The translations under genes and the position numbers were made by a program. From positions 522,501-586,500 of the forward strand of contig NW_025062479.1 in the NCBI RefSeq assembly GCF_000002995.4: a DNA stretch of 64,000 nt, given 5' to 3'. A model generated the notes under the pieces. The model was not told the origin of the DNA. It was given only the letters and a program-made list of their open reading frames with translations, and did not search any database. Source of the DNA: Brugia malayi (Eukaryota; Nematoda; Chromadorea; Rhabditida; Onchocercidae). Positions 37,565 through 51,543 of the stretch are shown here, piece after piece (position 1 is the first letter of the stretch; each line of letters begins with the position of its first letter).

Positions 37565-40500
37565 TCAACTCAGTTTGCCCATTTGATGTTTCCGGTACAA
37601 TTCGGTCAATGAAAACAACGATGCGTCAATGATACCTGCAACCGTAAATGTACCACCAACCACAGCACAAATCTGAAATTTATATTCATATTCTATCTGA
37701 AAACAAATAATACAGTAACTGTGTTTATGAATTTGAAAATTATTCAACGGAATATACAAAAATTAGAAATTTGCAAAAAGCATTGTATATCAAAGTTTTG
37801 TTCGGAAAGAAAAAAAAAATTGAAAAAAAAATGGAATAGTTACTATTATAAGTTGACTTTGAACAAATCAAAAAGTATTCGGAAGTTTGGCTCATTAAAA
37901 TTTATTTCCTTCAAAAGGATGGAAGATGATGTCTAAACAAGGTCGCGCATCATATAAAGAAAAGAAAAGAAAAAAAAAGAACATACAGACGTGATAAATG
38001 TATAAAATGGTTGTCGTCTTTCGGTATATTTGATGGTAATTGGTTGTAATTCGTAACGGAACCATAAAGCAGGCATTACTTTACCGGAATAATGATATGT
38101 GACGTATTCTTTATGTGCATAGGTATATTGGTAGCTGTATTTCTTGTTTCCAGTAATATCTTCATATACTGATGGTACTATCTAAGACATATTTGAAGTA
38201 GCATAATGAAAAGAACCGAGAAATAAAATCATAGATGAAATTTTAGTTGAATTGAATTAGGCTGAAGTCTAAGAAATCTTGCTCCTCTAATACAGAACAC
38301 CAAACATAGTAATAGAAGTAATGAATTAGAAAAAATAGAACTGTTACAGGAGAAGTAATCATAGAAGAGAATATCTAGAGAATCAAAAACACTAAGTACA
38401 TGCCACGTACGTCATGTTAACACACGTTCTTACCTTTAGAACATAGTCATGGGTAAAACTTCCGTCGCTTTCAAGAGCTTCACGATTTTTTAATGGATTA
38501 AAACTTCCAAGGTTTTGAGATGTCTGCAAGATATACAATTCTATAACAATTTTTGGCATTAATATTTCTAAAAAAATTTAAAATTTTTAAATTTGCAAAG
38601 AAATTTTTAAAGAAATGAAGAAATTTAGAATGTAAAATATCCACAAAAACACTCTAATCTATTCTAACTCAATTCGTTTTACCTAATTTCAAGAAAGTTT
38701 CTTTCATTCAAATTTGATATTTTTAACACTAATTTCTTAAAGACAGCGTAGGTATCATTTAAAAAATATATCGTTCATTTATAAACGAAAAGCTAACTGA
38801 GACATCGTCACCAAAAACAACTGAATGTATTGTATGTCGCATGTCATATGTTTCAGGTTGTGTATCAGCCGCATGAGTGCTTATATGGAAATTTCCTGGT
38901 ACCTGTCGAATAGAAATACGTTGATTATTAATTTATGTATCCTCTCGTTCTTCTTTTACTCACCAATATGTTTGAAACTCTAATTTAAACATACGGAATT
39001 TTGTATCAACTAATTTTTATTGAATGAAATAAGTCCACTTTTTATTCGCTAAAATTATACGATATAAAGTTGTACCTTACTGATATCAAATTTTCCTTCG
39101 AATCTACAACCACTGGTACCAATTGGTATTTTTTCGGTATTACGAACAAAACCAACTTCATGTCGTCCGTTATCATCTTGTATATCAATTCCTATGTCTA
39201 AAGTTAAAATCTGTTAAAAGGATCTATGTTTTCATCCGAAAAGCTAATTATATTTTTGGGTATGAATCAGGAATAGCTCACAATAACATGACAAATATGG
39301 AAGTGAAATATTTAGTTGCACTTCAATTCGACCTTCTCGACCTGGATCATCCACAAATAATTCCGATCGACTGTAACAGAATGTTTTTGGAAATTTCTGT
39401 AAAATTTCAATCAAAATTTTGCAATGAACTATAATATTGTTCAAATTACTGAAATAGAAATATAAATGAAGAATTAGAAAAAGTTATAATTCATAAAGTA
39501 CTAACAAATAAAAGCAGTAGGATTTGAGAGCAAAAATGATTATTACGATGGAACAGTAAATTTTACAAAAATAATGTTTATGAATGAAGTTTAGTTGTTG
39601 TATCAGTTAGCATGAAGGAAAGTTGTTGCTAAAATAAAATACAAATTGCTATTGTTGCAGTTTCATTAATTACTATAAACTGAATTGTTAAATTAATTCG
39701 TAACAGTTCAAATAAATTGTTGATTAAATTCAATGTAATGGAAAGTTAATTAACGAAGCATACACTTCTAATGTAAGGAAGTTGAGCAAGTCATTGATTA
39801 CCATAAACAATATGAATGATATGCAAACAACCGAAATGATTGCGCCAGTCGTTGTTGGCTGCGTCAAATCACGTGGCACTTTTCGATAGATGTCAAACCT
39901 AAATAATGAAATGTAGTATGTAATTCCATCATGTGTCAGTATCAGAAGTTCGTATGATAATTCAATTACAGGTGAAAGTTACTCATTTTCATTTGTGCTT
40001 TAATGTCTGATTTAATTGTCACTTAAGTAATATCATTTGCTTTCTTTAAAATTAAAATAAATTGAAAATAAGCACCAATGGTGCAAGTTTCTGATTTGCT
40101 GAAATTGATAAAAATTAGGAATTTTTAAAGGAAGAAGGAAAGAAAGGTCAGCGAGCAATTTTTGATTTTTTCTAGATGAATTATGAATGAAATCATTGAA
40201 AATTTTTAACTAAAAAGTGCATAAATCAAACTAAATTGATATCAAAAAGGTAGTAACCTTTTTCTAATACAACCAAAAAGCATATCAAGCAAGCAAAACG
40301 ATAAAGAAATGAAATTCGAATTTTAAAATAAATGGTTTAAAATTACGATGAAGATATCAATAGTAAATATTATCAAAATTGATCATTCTTCATGTACTAG
40401 TTTCAGCTACTTACATTCTCTAATCTTAGGTATTACAAGTCCTTCTGCTGAATAACCTTCTTTAATCAAAATTGACCTTTGAACAGAAGCCAAATATCAC

Positions 40501-40885
40501 AAGCAATAAAGCAATACGCGATTAATAAAGTCAAAATGACCACTAAAATCATTTGAAACAAAGAAAATTTCTATTGAAGGGCAAATAGTGAATGTAGAAT
40601 GCTTTTTCACAAGAAAATCTTTGAACGGTTTCACGAATTTTTGACTGGATTTAAGGAATGAATTAAGAAAACTTATCTGATATATAAAAATTATTAATCA
40701 CATTACTGAACACAAACTCTTATTCTCTACCTAAGCAATTATCTCAATTCCAACTACTGAAATGCTATGATAATTAGCAGTAAAGGTCATTCTCGATAGA
40801 TTCAATGTTTATCTCTGATAAATCTGATATTGTAACTGGCATAAATGTAATTCTAATATTAGTAGTACCTTTTAATATCATACAT
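37565..40885 (-). CDS. ERGIC1: ERGIC1 (ER-Golgi intermediate compartment membrane protein)
   Basis: Minus-strand exons 40869-40885 (MYDIKR, a 17-nt first coding exon), 39764-39898, 39282-39370, 39076-39197, 38804-38902, 38434-38523, 37987-38181, 37565-37672, giving 284 residues; human ERGIC1 has about 290. ERGIC1 cycles between ER and Golgi with ERGIC2/ERGIC3-type partners. Family landmarks: FDIYRKVPRDLTQPTTTGAI leading into membrane helix 1, FVDDPGREGRIEVQLNISLP, GRHEVGF, SGCRFEGKFDI, VPGNFHISTHAA, YSYQYTYAHKEYVTYHYSG, WFRYELQPITIKYTERRQPF, then helix 2 ICAVVGGTFTVAGIIDASLF and a short lysine-containing cytosolic tail ending GKLS. The lumenal middle domain lies between the two helices. All phases fit; most splice sites are canonical GT/AG. 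The tiny first exon was chosen because it restores the family start (M-x-x-x-R-FDIYRK). Confidence 0.93.
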
Positions 40886-42409
<1,524 letters not shown>

Positions 42410-42956
42410 GTGTATGTATATGAACAGTTAACTGTTCACTGCAATTAATTAAAATAAATTAAAATCAAATTTATCACCGGAAAAACGGCAAATGTTCCGA
42501 TTTACAATAATGCGTTCTCATAACTCAGTCAGTACAATCATTGATTTTTTAAAGATTTGAAATGAATTATGTGAGGTGCAACTTCTGAGAGATGTAAAAA
42601 ATGCAAGAAATCGATTATTTTCTATTTCGTGGGAAAGCATAGCACTAGAATAGTATTCAATGTATAATATAGAATTGTATGGAATAGTTACCCTAAAATA
42701 TGGTTAATATTCTTGGATTTGGGCAGGGAAGAAATTTATGAAATGTTTAACACAAGTAAAAGAGAAGAAAAAAACATTAATTTGCCACTTTCATGTACTA
42801 AAATATAGCGTATCTTTACAACAATTACTTTAATGGGTGGAAATGGAACCGATTATGGTACACTTTCAAAAACTATGAAAAAAATAAGCTTTGCATCATT
42901 TGAATATACGAATGAAAAAGAAGTGGGAAACTTTCTCGGATCGAAATCTTTAAGCC

Positions 42957-43064
42957 CTAAAATCTCTGCGGCAAATAGTCTTCAGGATCATTGACAATGA
43001 ACCGACAAATATTCCGCCATTCATTCCGTCTACTTACTTCACTGCTCGCCGCACGACATTTCAT
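42957..43064 (-). CDS. 35-residue open frame in a GC-rich island, unrecognised
   Basis: The minus frame starts at ATG 43064 (MKCRAASSEVSRRNEWRNIC) and ends IVNDPEDYLPQRF before TAG. The frame is open further upstream for about ten codons. On the plus strand, a 29-codon frame from ATG 42989 (MNRQIFRHSFRLLTSLLAAR) overlaps it. The composition is protein-like in both directions and the GC content is far above the surrounding kilobases. No acceptor precedes it. Low confidence. Confidence 0.2.
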   Translation of the reverse strand: MKCRAASSEVSRRNEWRNICRFIVNDPEDYLPQRF

Positions 43065-43867
43065 AGCATCACGCAAACGGACAGAATGAATCGATCAAAT
43101 GATGCCACTTTTTTTTTTTTTTTCTTTTTTTAAAATGACGAAGTGGAGAAAGTAGCTTTCTGTCCTCAATTTGTCGACATGTTTTGTTGTAAATTTTATT
43201 TTTCTCCTTTAAATTCGAAAAATTTTATGAGTGAGAATTGAACTTGGCTCGATTATTTCTTCTTTCAAATTCTTTTTTTTATTTTTTTTTAAGTTTTATT
43301 AAAAAAAAAGGCTACAAACGATGTACAATAAAAATATAATAATAATATAAACAGGAGAGATAACCAACTATAATATGACGGTGTATAATTTACCATTATT
43401 TCTAGCAATATACGTGTAATTAGTATTTTGTATTTGAAATGAAGTATATAACACAATGAATGAGCTTTAAAGCTTAATATATCGAAAGCAGTTTTTTTTT
43501 TTCAGCCTAAAGGGCCTAAAAAAGGCTGCTTGGAACATTTGTCCCAATTGGCTAAGTTCCTACAAATCATCATGCAGTTAGTTTAGTTTAGCAAACAACT
43601 TTCACCCTCTCAACTCTTTATTTATCTCTTAAAGAACTACTTGGCAATAAGCCACCAAAAAAAAAAAAAAAAATTTTTGACATTAAAACTCTCTTCCTTA
43701 CTTTATTATTTCTCATTCTCTGTCTTGAAACGGTTCTAAAAATCTTAAGAGTCACTTCATATCTAGTATTAAATTTCTATCACTGCCTCATCTACACTAT
43801 TATTATCTAGGCCTCCCTTATCTCTCATCCTCTTTTTGGCCAGAAACAAAACTTTGTGGCCAAAAAT

Positions 43868-43896
<29 letters not shown>
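43868..43896. repeat. GA dinucleotide microsatellite
   Basis: About 14 GA units in a non-coding region. Confidence 0.9.
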
Positions 43897-43898
<2 letters not shown>

Positions 43899-46800
43899 CG
43901 ACATTCCCAACAGTTCCTTTCTTCCTTCCTTCCTTCATTTCTTTTCAAGTTTCTTCTTTATCTAACATCCTGTACCATTAGTCCAATTTCAATGGAAGAA
44001 TAAAATATACATGTTGTCAGGCCTTAAACTCATTCATTCATCCTTCTTCTTTGCTTATAGCTTGAACGCCATGAGCGAAAACAACACTTGAAAGCATACA
44101 TAAGCAAACCTTTAAACCTCCTACAATTCCCCAAAGATAGCACTCATTGACATCGGCTTTATCCATTGATCCTTTATAAACTTTTTTTTTTATTTTTTTT
44201 TTTGCCACTTATTATTCATTGTTGCATTAAAGTTATTCTATAAATCCTTGTGTGTGTTTCTTATCACTCTCTTATCACAGAAATAATCATTTCCTTTATT
44301 TGATACAATAGTTTTGGAGAATTTTTTTTCTGTAATATTAGTTGTAAAAAAAATTTTTTTTTAACTGAAAAATGATTTGCATAGTTTCGACAATCATAAA
44401 ATTGCAGGTGCTTTTTTTCTTTGATGGTTAAAAAAATGTTATTAAAAAAGATCAGATAATTCAAATTCATCCTTTCATCGCATAAATTTATCAAAAATCC
44501 TTAATTTGTAACTTTTTCTTTCTTAAAAAAAAAAACAAAAAACAAAATTCTAAAGTGAAGATAATAGAGACAGCAAATAAATCACTATATATTCGCCATG
44601 GTACCCAAGAGATTCATTCTCGACTATCATATAACTAACCGACCATTCAAAAGATTTACTGTGACTTGTACTTCCATAAATAATAAAAATTGTTGATATA
44701 TTTGTATGATGAAAGGATGTTATGGATTACTCAATCTTTTTCAACAATATTTTGGTTTGAAATCATTTGTCTGCTAAATGGATCATCGGCTTTGCTCTCT
44801 TTTTCAAATTTCATTTTTATTTTATTTCTTATCACATAGGTAATCACTCAGCACTGGCAACTTTGATAGTCTTGATAAGATAGGAAATCAGGAATGATTG
44901 TATTATGATATAGTTTATATGGGAGGGACATAATTCAAACCTTTTTAATTGAATTGAATCCATAAAAATAAATAAATAAACCAAACTATGGGCTTTTTTC
45001 TTTCGTACATATTGCATGGTTTAAAAGCATTAAAATTTAATGAAATAATATTGAAGACGAAGATTTAATCATGGGAGTAATGTTTAACAAAAAAAAAACT
45101 AGTATCCATCATTAGTAATAATTAATTGATTTTGCAATTTAATTGATAATTCATATGTGACACTTATTTTATCCATTCATTATCACTAGTGCAATTGTTA
45201 AAAAACTGAAAGATAAAATTATTTATGTTAGAAATTAATCGAAGTTAATTTATAAAACCTATTATGAAAACTTTCGCACATATAATTTACGATACTGTAT
45301 GCAAGTAATTGATACTTTGAAACTCATAAGCACACTTCATTAAATTTAGTCATTTTTGAAACTTAAGAGGACGAAGTGCTTCTCATCGGAAGGATTTGCT
45401 ATATTAAATTCGGAATGTGTATTTTAATACACTTAAGAATAAAGTTAAATAGTAAATTAATTGCTTATTCAATTTATTTCAAAATCCAAATAATCATTAC
45501 ACATATGCTTTCGCTATATATTTGTCAATTTACTTTTGTCGCTTATTTACTTTTGGAAGCATTTCTATCTTATCACACAAATGCTGTTTGCTACAAATAT
45601 CAAACTATGATATGTGAACTTTGAACTTCATTTTTATATTTACATTTAAAGTTTGTAACCCATTCGTATGTAAAATGAAATGAGTAATTTTCGCAGTGAT
45701 AGTAGCATCAATGATAAAAAGTACAGACAGCATCATAAAATTTCTGTGATTTCATGCAAAAATTTAGGCAATTATCTCATTACCACAACTTATTATGAAG
45801 TTTTGCTTTAAATTCATTTCAAAAAGTTTATTGCATTTCACAATATGTGAATTGAATTTGAAGAAATAATTGTTTGTTGCACTTAGAAGGACCTATTTTA
45901 CTTAATCCAATCTGCTTTTTCTCTCCTAATCAAATCTATTCCTCCTCCTCTTTTCGATTATAAATTATTTTGTTCAGTCATATTCTCTCTTTTTCTTTTA
46001 TGTCAGCTTTCATTCTTACTTTCTTCAAATCACTTTCAAACCTAAAAAAAATAATAATAAGTATTTGCTGGCACTAGAATGCGTTCCAGCATTTCTTCTA
46101 TAAACAACCGACGATGTTTCTAACAAATCTTAGAAAAGCATACCACATTTGAAAAAATAAATGAAATATGAAATTTTGCTCTTCTTCATCTCTCAGTAAC
46201 AGATTTCTTTTTTGAAATAATACATTGGTAATAGAATGTAAAAACAAATTGATGAAATCTAATCTAATAATTTTAAATTTCTATTATTTCCTTGACACTT
46301 TCATTCAACACTTTCTAATTAACATTCTAAGCGGTTTATCAGAAGTTAGAAAATTTCCAAATATCTGTTATTGTTCTCTTTTTTTTTTTGCTTGCCGAAT
46401 AATTTCTTAGTGCTTTTATTTTTACACTCATTCAAATCATTTTATTTAACCATTTTTAATTTACTTTCATTTGCAGTTGAATTATCACTTGTTCAAATTG
46501 ATACAGCAAAATAATATTTGTGGTACTTTTTCACATTTATTCACTACTACTCAATGAGAAAGTTATAATTAAATAATAGCATAATAGTGAAAATCTTACT
46601 ATCACCAAGATCACAGTTAACATTTTTCAAGCTATTGCTTATCACTCATCTTTAGTTAAATACTGTTTGATGAATAAGGAATTATTTAGTGCTCGGTCAG
46701 AAGAAGTTTCGTAGATGAATGCTGTGCTGTATAATTGGTCATTATCAGTCTTTTCCGGTGATAATTTATGTTCTTATCTTAAAGTCCACATCACTGACTG

Positions 46801-49181
46801 CTACTGATCCGTTTCATGTTTGGTGTGTCACATCATATCGAGTATGACGTTTTTGCCTTTGCCGCACAAAATCCCAATAAAATTATTTTGAGATGCAAAA
46901 AAAAAAAAAAAAAAAAAATTGTCAAGAAATGAAAAATTGATAAGTAAAAGGAGGAAAAACTAAAATTTAGATGCATTAAAAAGCAACAAAAACCACTTTA
47001 CTTTTTAAAACTTTTTTTCGCAAACTTTTTTTTTTAGTCATTTAAAGGATTGTTTTTATTAGACTATTTGGGAACAACATGCGAAATGAGGTGACAAAAG
47101 TTTTTTGACTGCATTAGTGAATTGTGGATTTTCACAAATTTAGAGCCAGAAGAATGGTAATAAATAAATCATACGTAGTAAGTAATTTTCATCTTCAGAA
47201 ATCATTGAATAAAATTTTATGATGTGTAAATAGCATCAATTTAGAATATATTTTATCTGAATTATTGGTACGAGAATTGAATTATTTATAAAGGAATTGT
47301 TTAATTGAAAGGATAAGAGTTTATCGTGTGAAATTAAGGGATAAAAAAAAATAAAATAAGAAAGTTTAATCATGGTATAGCTTCGAGATGTCATAATGTT
47401 AGGTATTTTTGAAGAAAACATTGATTTAAATGTTAATTGAAGAAAAGGGATTAAAAATGGAGACATTATTTATCAACAATAACAATTTATTCAACCTCCT
47501 TTCTCCAAAAAAGGAAAAGGAAACATTAGTTACAGTCATGCAAATAAGTGCTTATTTCATTTTCAATACATCCATCTTCTTTATATATATTTGTCATGTT
47601 TTTTGTTTTGTTTTTCTTGAAAATATAACGAATTGAATGAAATGAAATAAAATTATTATTACTTCTTCTGTTCGTTTACCTTTCGCGTTTTTCTTATCTC
47701 AGTAATGAAAGTAGATGAGATGGAAATTTCCCAGATTATAATTTTATTCTGTTTTTATATGGCTCTTCATTGTTCCAAAGATTTTACTTTAGTATAACAC
47801 TTAAGCTGTATGACTTATATAATTTAAACACAAGACTTTAACAAATAAAGCTAAATAATTCCACTCTTGATTTTTATTATTCTCGAAAAACGAAAACAGA
47901 ATACAATGAAATATTAATTTGAAGTTGCTTGAGAGATCAAATTTTTTTCAATAAACTTTCACAAAATATAAGCAATTGAAGTTTTCTTAGAAAATAGGCT
48001 ATTGATTGCGTAAGAAATCAACTTGTTTGAAAAATCAAATTGAAAGTATTTAAGTGAATTATTTATCTTAAAAAAATATTGTGTTTAAAGTTTTTAAAAC
48101 GTATTTGTTCAACATTTTTTTTTTATTAGAAAAAATTTCAGAAATTATTAAATCAAAAAATCAACATATAGAAGAATTTTATAAATATGAATAGTAGTAA
48201 GATCCAGTGAACACGTATGATTTTTTATTCTGTTAATTTTTTTTTTTTATTATATCGTATACTTTTCTAGCCAATTCCATTTCTGAAGAAAGCTGTTTCT
48301 GTTAAAAGAAAATTCTGCGTAAGCATTTTTTTTGAAATTGACAACAACGCTTACTTTATACCAACAATTTATTTGTTTCATTTCTTGATTAGTTTGTTCC
48401 TTTGAAATCTTAATTGACTACTTGTGGTTTAGTAAATTCGCTTTAAGAGACAAAAAAAAAAAATAAAGTTACAACTAATAGTTTTGTTTCAAATTTTAAG
48501 AATTGTTGGTCTAAGTAATTTTGTGTTTAGCTCAGTTAATTTTTTACAAAATAGACTAATAAGATTGCTTACCATGCATAATTTTTATATGCTCTTTTTG
48601 TCAATTAAAGTTCTATTTTAGCTTTCGAATACAATTTAAGTGTAAAGTAACGAAGAAAATTTTTTTAACTTTTTAAGGAAATTAAACATATTGATTATAA
48701 AATCAAAAATACATATAGATTACAATATTTGGCAATTAGCACTGAGCTTGTCTAAATGATAGTTGAAGAAATACAAATTAACATATTAAAAGATACAATA
48801 AATATTTCAATATCTCTTCTTTTCTTGTTCCACTCTCAAAAGCAAAAATTTTCGTCAAAAATGCATCATCATAAGAGTTACCTAAAGCATTTCGGAAGAA
48901 GAATAAAAGAATTGGAGGTAGAAAGTCTCTTTTTTTCTTTTGGGTGGGGAGAGGGGTGTAAGAGGAAATTTAAATTTACCATGGCATCGTTTTAATGGAT
49001 TTACATTTAGTTCTTACCGAGGCTTTTTTCTTTTTTCTTTTTTCTAAACCTTTCTTTATAGTAGCTATCCATTAATTATTATTTGCTTGCATTCCTGTTT
49101 TTACGTTTGGCTTTTATTATTTGTGGAAAAGGAAAGAATGTAAGTAGCATCAAAGAAACCTTAGTTATGTAAGAAAAACAC

Positions 49182-50645
49182 GAATGAATGAATGAATGAA
49201 ATGAAATGAAATGAAATGAAATGAATGGAATGAATGAATGAATGAATGAATGAATGAATGAATGAATGAATGAATGAATGAATGAATGAATGAATGAATG
49301 AATGAATGAATGAATGAATGAATGAATGAATGAATGAATGAATGAATGAATGAATGAATGAATGAATAGAAAAAATGAATGAATGAATGAATGAATGGAT
49401 GAATGAATGAATGAATGAATGAATGAATGAATGAATGAATGAATGAATGAATGAATGAATGAATGAATGAATGAATGAATGAATGAAAATGAATGAATGA
49501 ATGAATGAATGAATGAATGAATGAATGAATGAATGAATGAATGAATGAATGAATGAATGAATGAATGAATGAATGAATGAATGAATGAATGAATGAATGA
49601 ATGAATGAATGAATGAATGAATGAATGAATGAATGAATGAATGAATGAATGAATGAATGAATGAATGAATGAATGAATGAATGAATGAATGAATGAATGA
49701 ATGAATGAATGAATGAATGAATGAATGAAATGAATGAATGAATGAATGAATGAATGAATGAATGAATGAATGAATGAATGAATGAATGAATGAATGAATG
49801 AATGAATGAATGAATGAATGAATGAATGAATGAATGAATGAATGAATGAATGAATGAATGAATGAATGAATGAAATGAATGAATGAATGAATGAATGAAT
49901 GAATGAATGAATGAATGAATGAATGAATGAATGAAATGAATGAATGAATGAATGAATGAATGAATGAATGAATGAATGAAATGAATGAATGAATGAATGA
50001 ATGAATGAATGAATGAATGAATGAATGAATGAATGAATGAATGAATGAATGAATGAATGAATGAATGAATGAATGAATGAATGAATGAATGAATGAATGA
50101 ATGAATGAATGAATGAATGAATGAATGAATGAATGAATGAATGAATGAATGAATGAATGAATGAATGAATGAATGAATGAATGAATGAATGAATGAATGA
50201 AATGAATGAATGAATGAATGAATGAATGAATGAATGAATGAATGAATGAATGAATGAATGAATGAATGAAATGAATGAATGAATGAATGAATGAAATGAA
50301 TGAATGAATGAATGAATGAATGAATGAATGAATGAATGAATGAATGAATGAATGAATGAATGAATGAAATGAATGACTGAATGAATGAATGAATGAATGA
50401 ATGAATGAATGAATGAATGAATGAATGAATGAATGAATGAATGAAAGAATGAATGAATGGAAGAATGAAAGAATGAAAGAATGAAAGAATGGAAGAATGG
50501 AATGAATGAATGAATGAATGAATGAATGAATGAATGAATGAATGAATGAATGAATGAATGGAATGAATGAATGGAATGAATGAATGAAATGAAATGAATG
50601 AGTGAATGAAATGAAATGAATGAATGAATGAAATGAATGAATGAA
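49182..50645. repeat. 1.46 kb AATG tetranucleotide array
   Basis: About 360 AATG units with many one-base slips (AAATG) and edge variants (GGAATG, GAAAGAATG, GACTG). The ends are more degenerate, with aaatg pentamers at 49200-49225 and a gaaagaatg cluster at 50445-50500. Because slips restore the frame, a 501-residue FIHS-repeat minus frame stays open across the array; it is an artefact. Confidence 0.97.
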
Positions 50646-51543
50646 ATATATTGGCTAAATCATAAAACATTTAGCTTTTGCTGAATAATAAATGTGTCCA
50701 CTATCAAAGCACTGCGTAATTGTTTTTCGAAGAAAATTATACTAATTACCTTTTTTCTTTGCTTCCTTTGAAAATAGAAAAATCTCTTTGAAATAGATAC
50801 AAATATATTCCCTCTCACATAGGAAAGATAATGAAATTCCATTTAATTTTCAAGAAAAGAAAAAAATAGATCCTTTCGCTTTTTGCTTAAATTTCTTTCA
50901 ATATGTCATCTCTGAACTAAATTTTACATTATGAAAAATAAGCAATGCATTCAAATCAAAATGTACTTTTACTTTGAGCTCATAAATGAAGTTTTCATTA
51001 AGGGAGAAGTCAATGCTTATTTGTCGCACAAGTATTAAAGTTTTCTATTAATAAAGAAGAAATCCAGCGAAATCCAAGACTTTCCATTTCAGCTATACAA
51101 CTTTTATGGAGAAGGTCAGAGTTTAGTACCATTCATAAAAAAAATAGATCCTTTCATTTTTCTGCCTAAATTTCCTTGAATTCGAATCAATCTCTCATTC
51201 ACACATGCATTGTTAACAGAGCTTATTTTGATTTCATATTATTTGTTTAATTTCTCAATCTGTTAAAATTTATGAGACATGTCATATTTTAAAATTCATA
51301 CAATGTTAATACAAGCTAACTAGGACTAAAGTATCCGAACATTTTTATTAATTAATTTGCATCGATGATCAGTATTGCTCGACGTTTCTCACACTGTGAT
51401 GTCGCAACAAACAAAATAAATAAAATAGCAAAAAATTGTTTAAATTATAGCTAACAAACAAGTTGATTTTAAAATTTTGTAAGCAACGAATAATTTGAGG
51501 AGTGAATCAATCACACTTAAAGTGCTCTGTTGGGTATTTGTCA
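50646..51543. other. Region upstream of the SLC6 gene
   Basis: About 900 bp between the AATG array and the SLC6 start. It probably holds the promoter and 5' UTR. No motif is specific enough to assign. Confidence 0.5.

Larger units (their letters stand above)
42410..49180. other. Gene-poor region between the GT and AATG arrays
   Basis: Nearly 7 kb of AT-rich DNA with poly-A/T tracts (for example 46898-46918) and a GA tract at 43868-43896. The only GC-rich patch is 42957-43080, which has opposing short open frames. No gene could be supported. Confidence 0.5.

Noticed and set aside
49165..50670. 501-residue minus-strand open frame of FIHS repeats
   Set aside because: It is only the AATG microsatellite read in frame; there is no unique protein sequence and no splice or start context.
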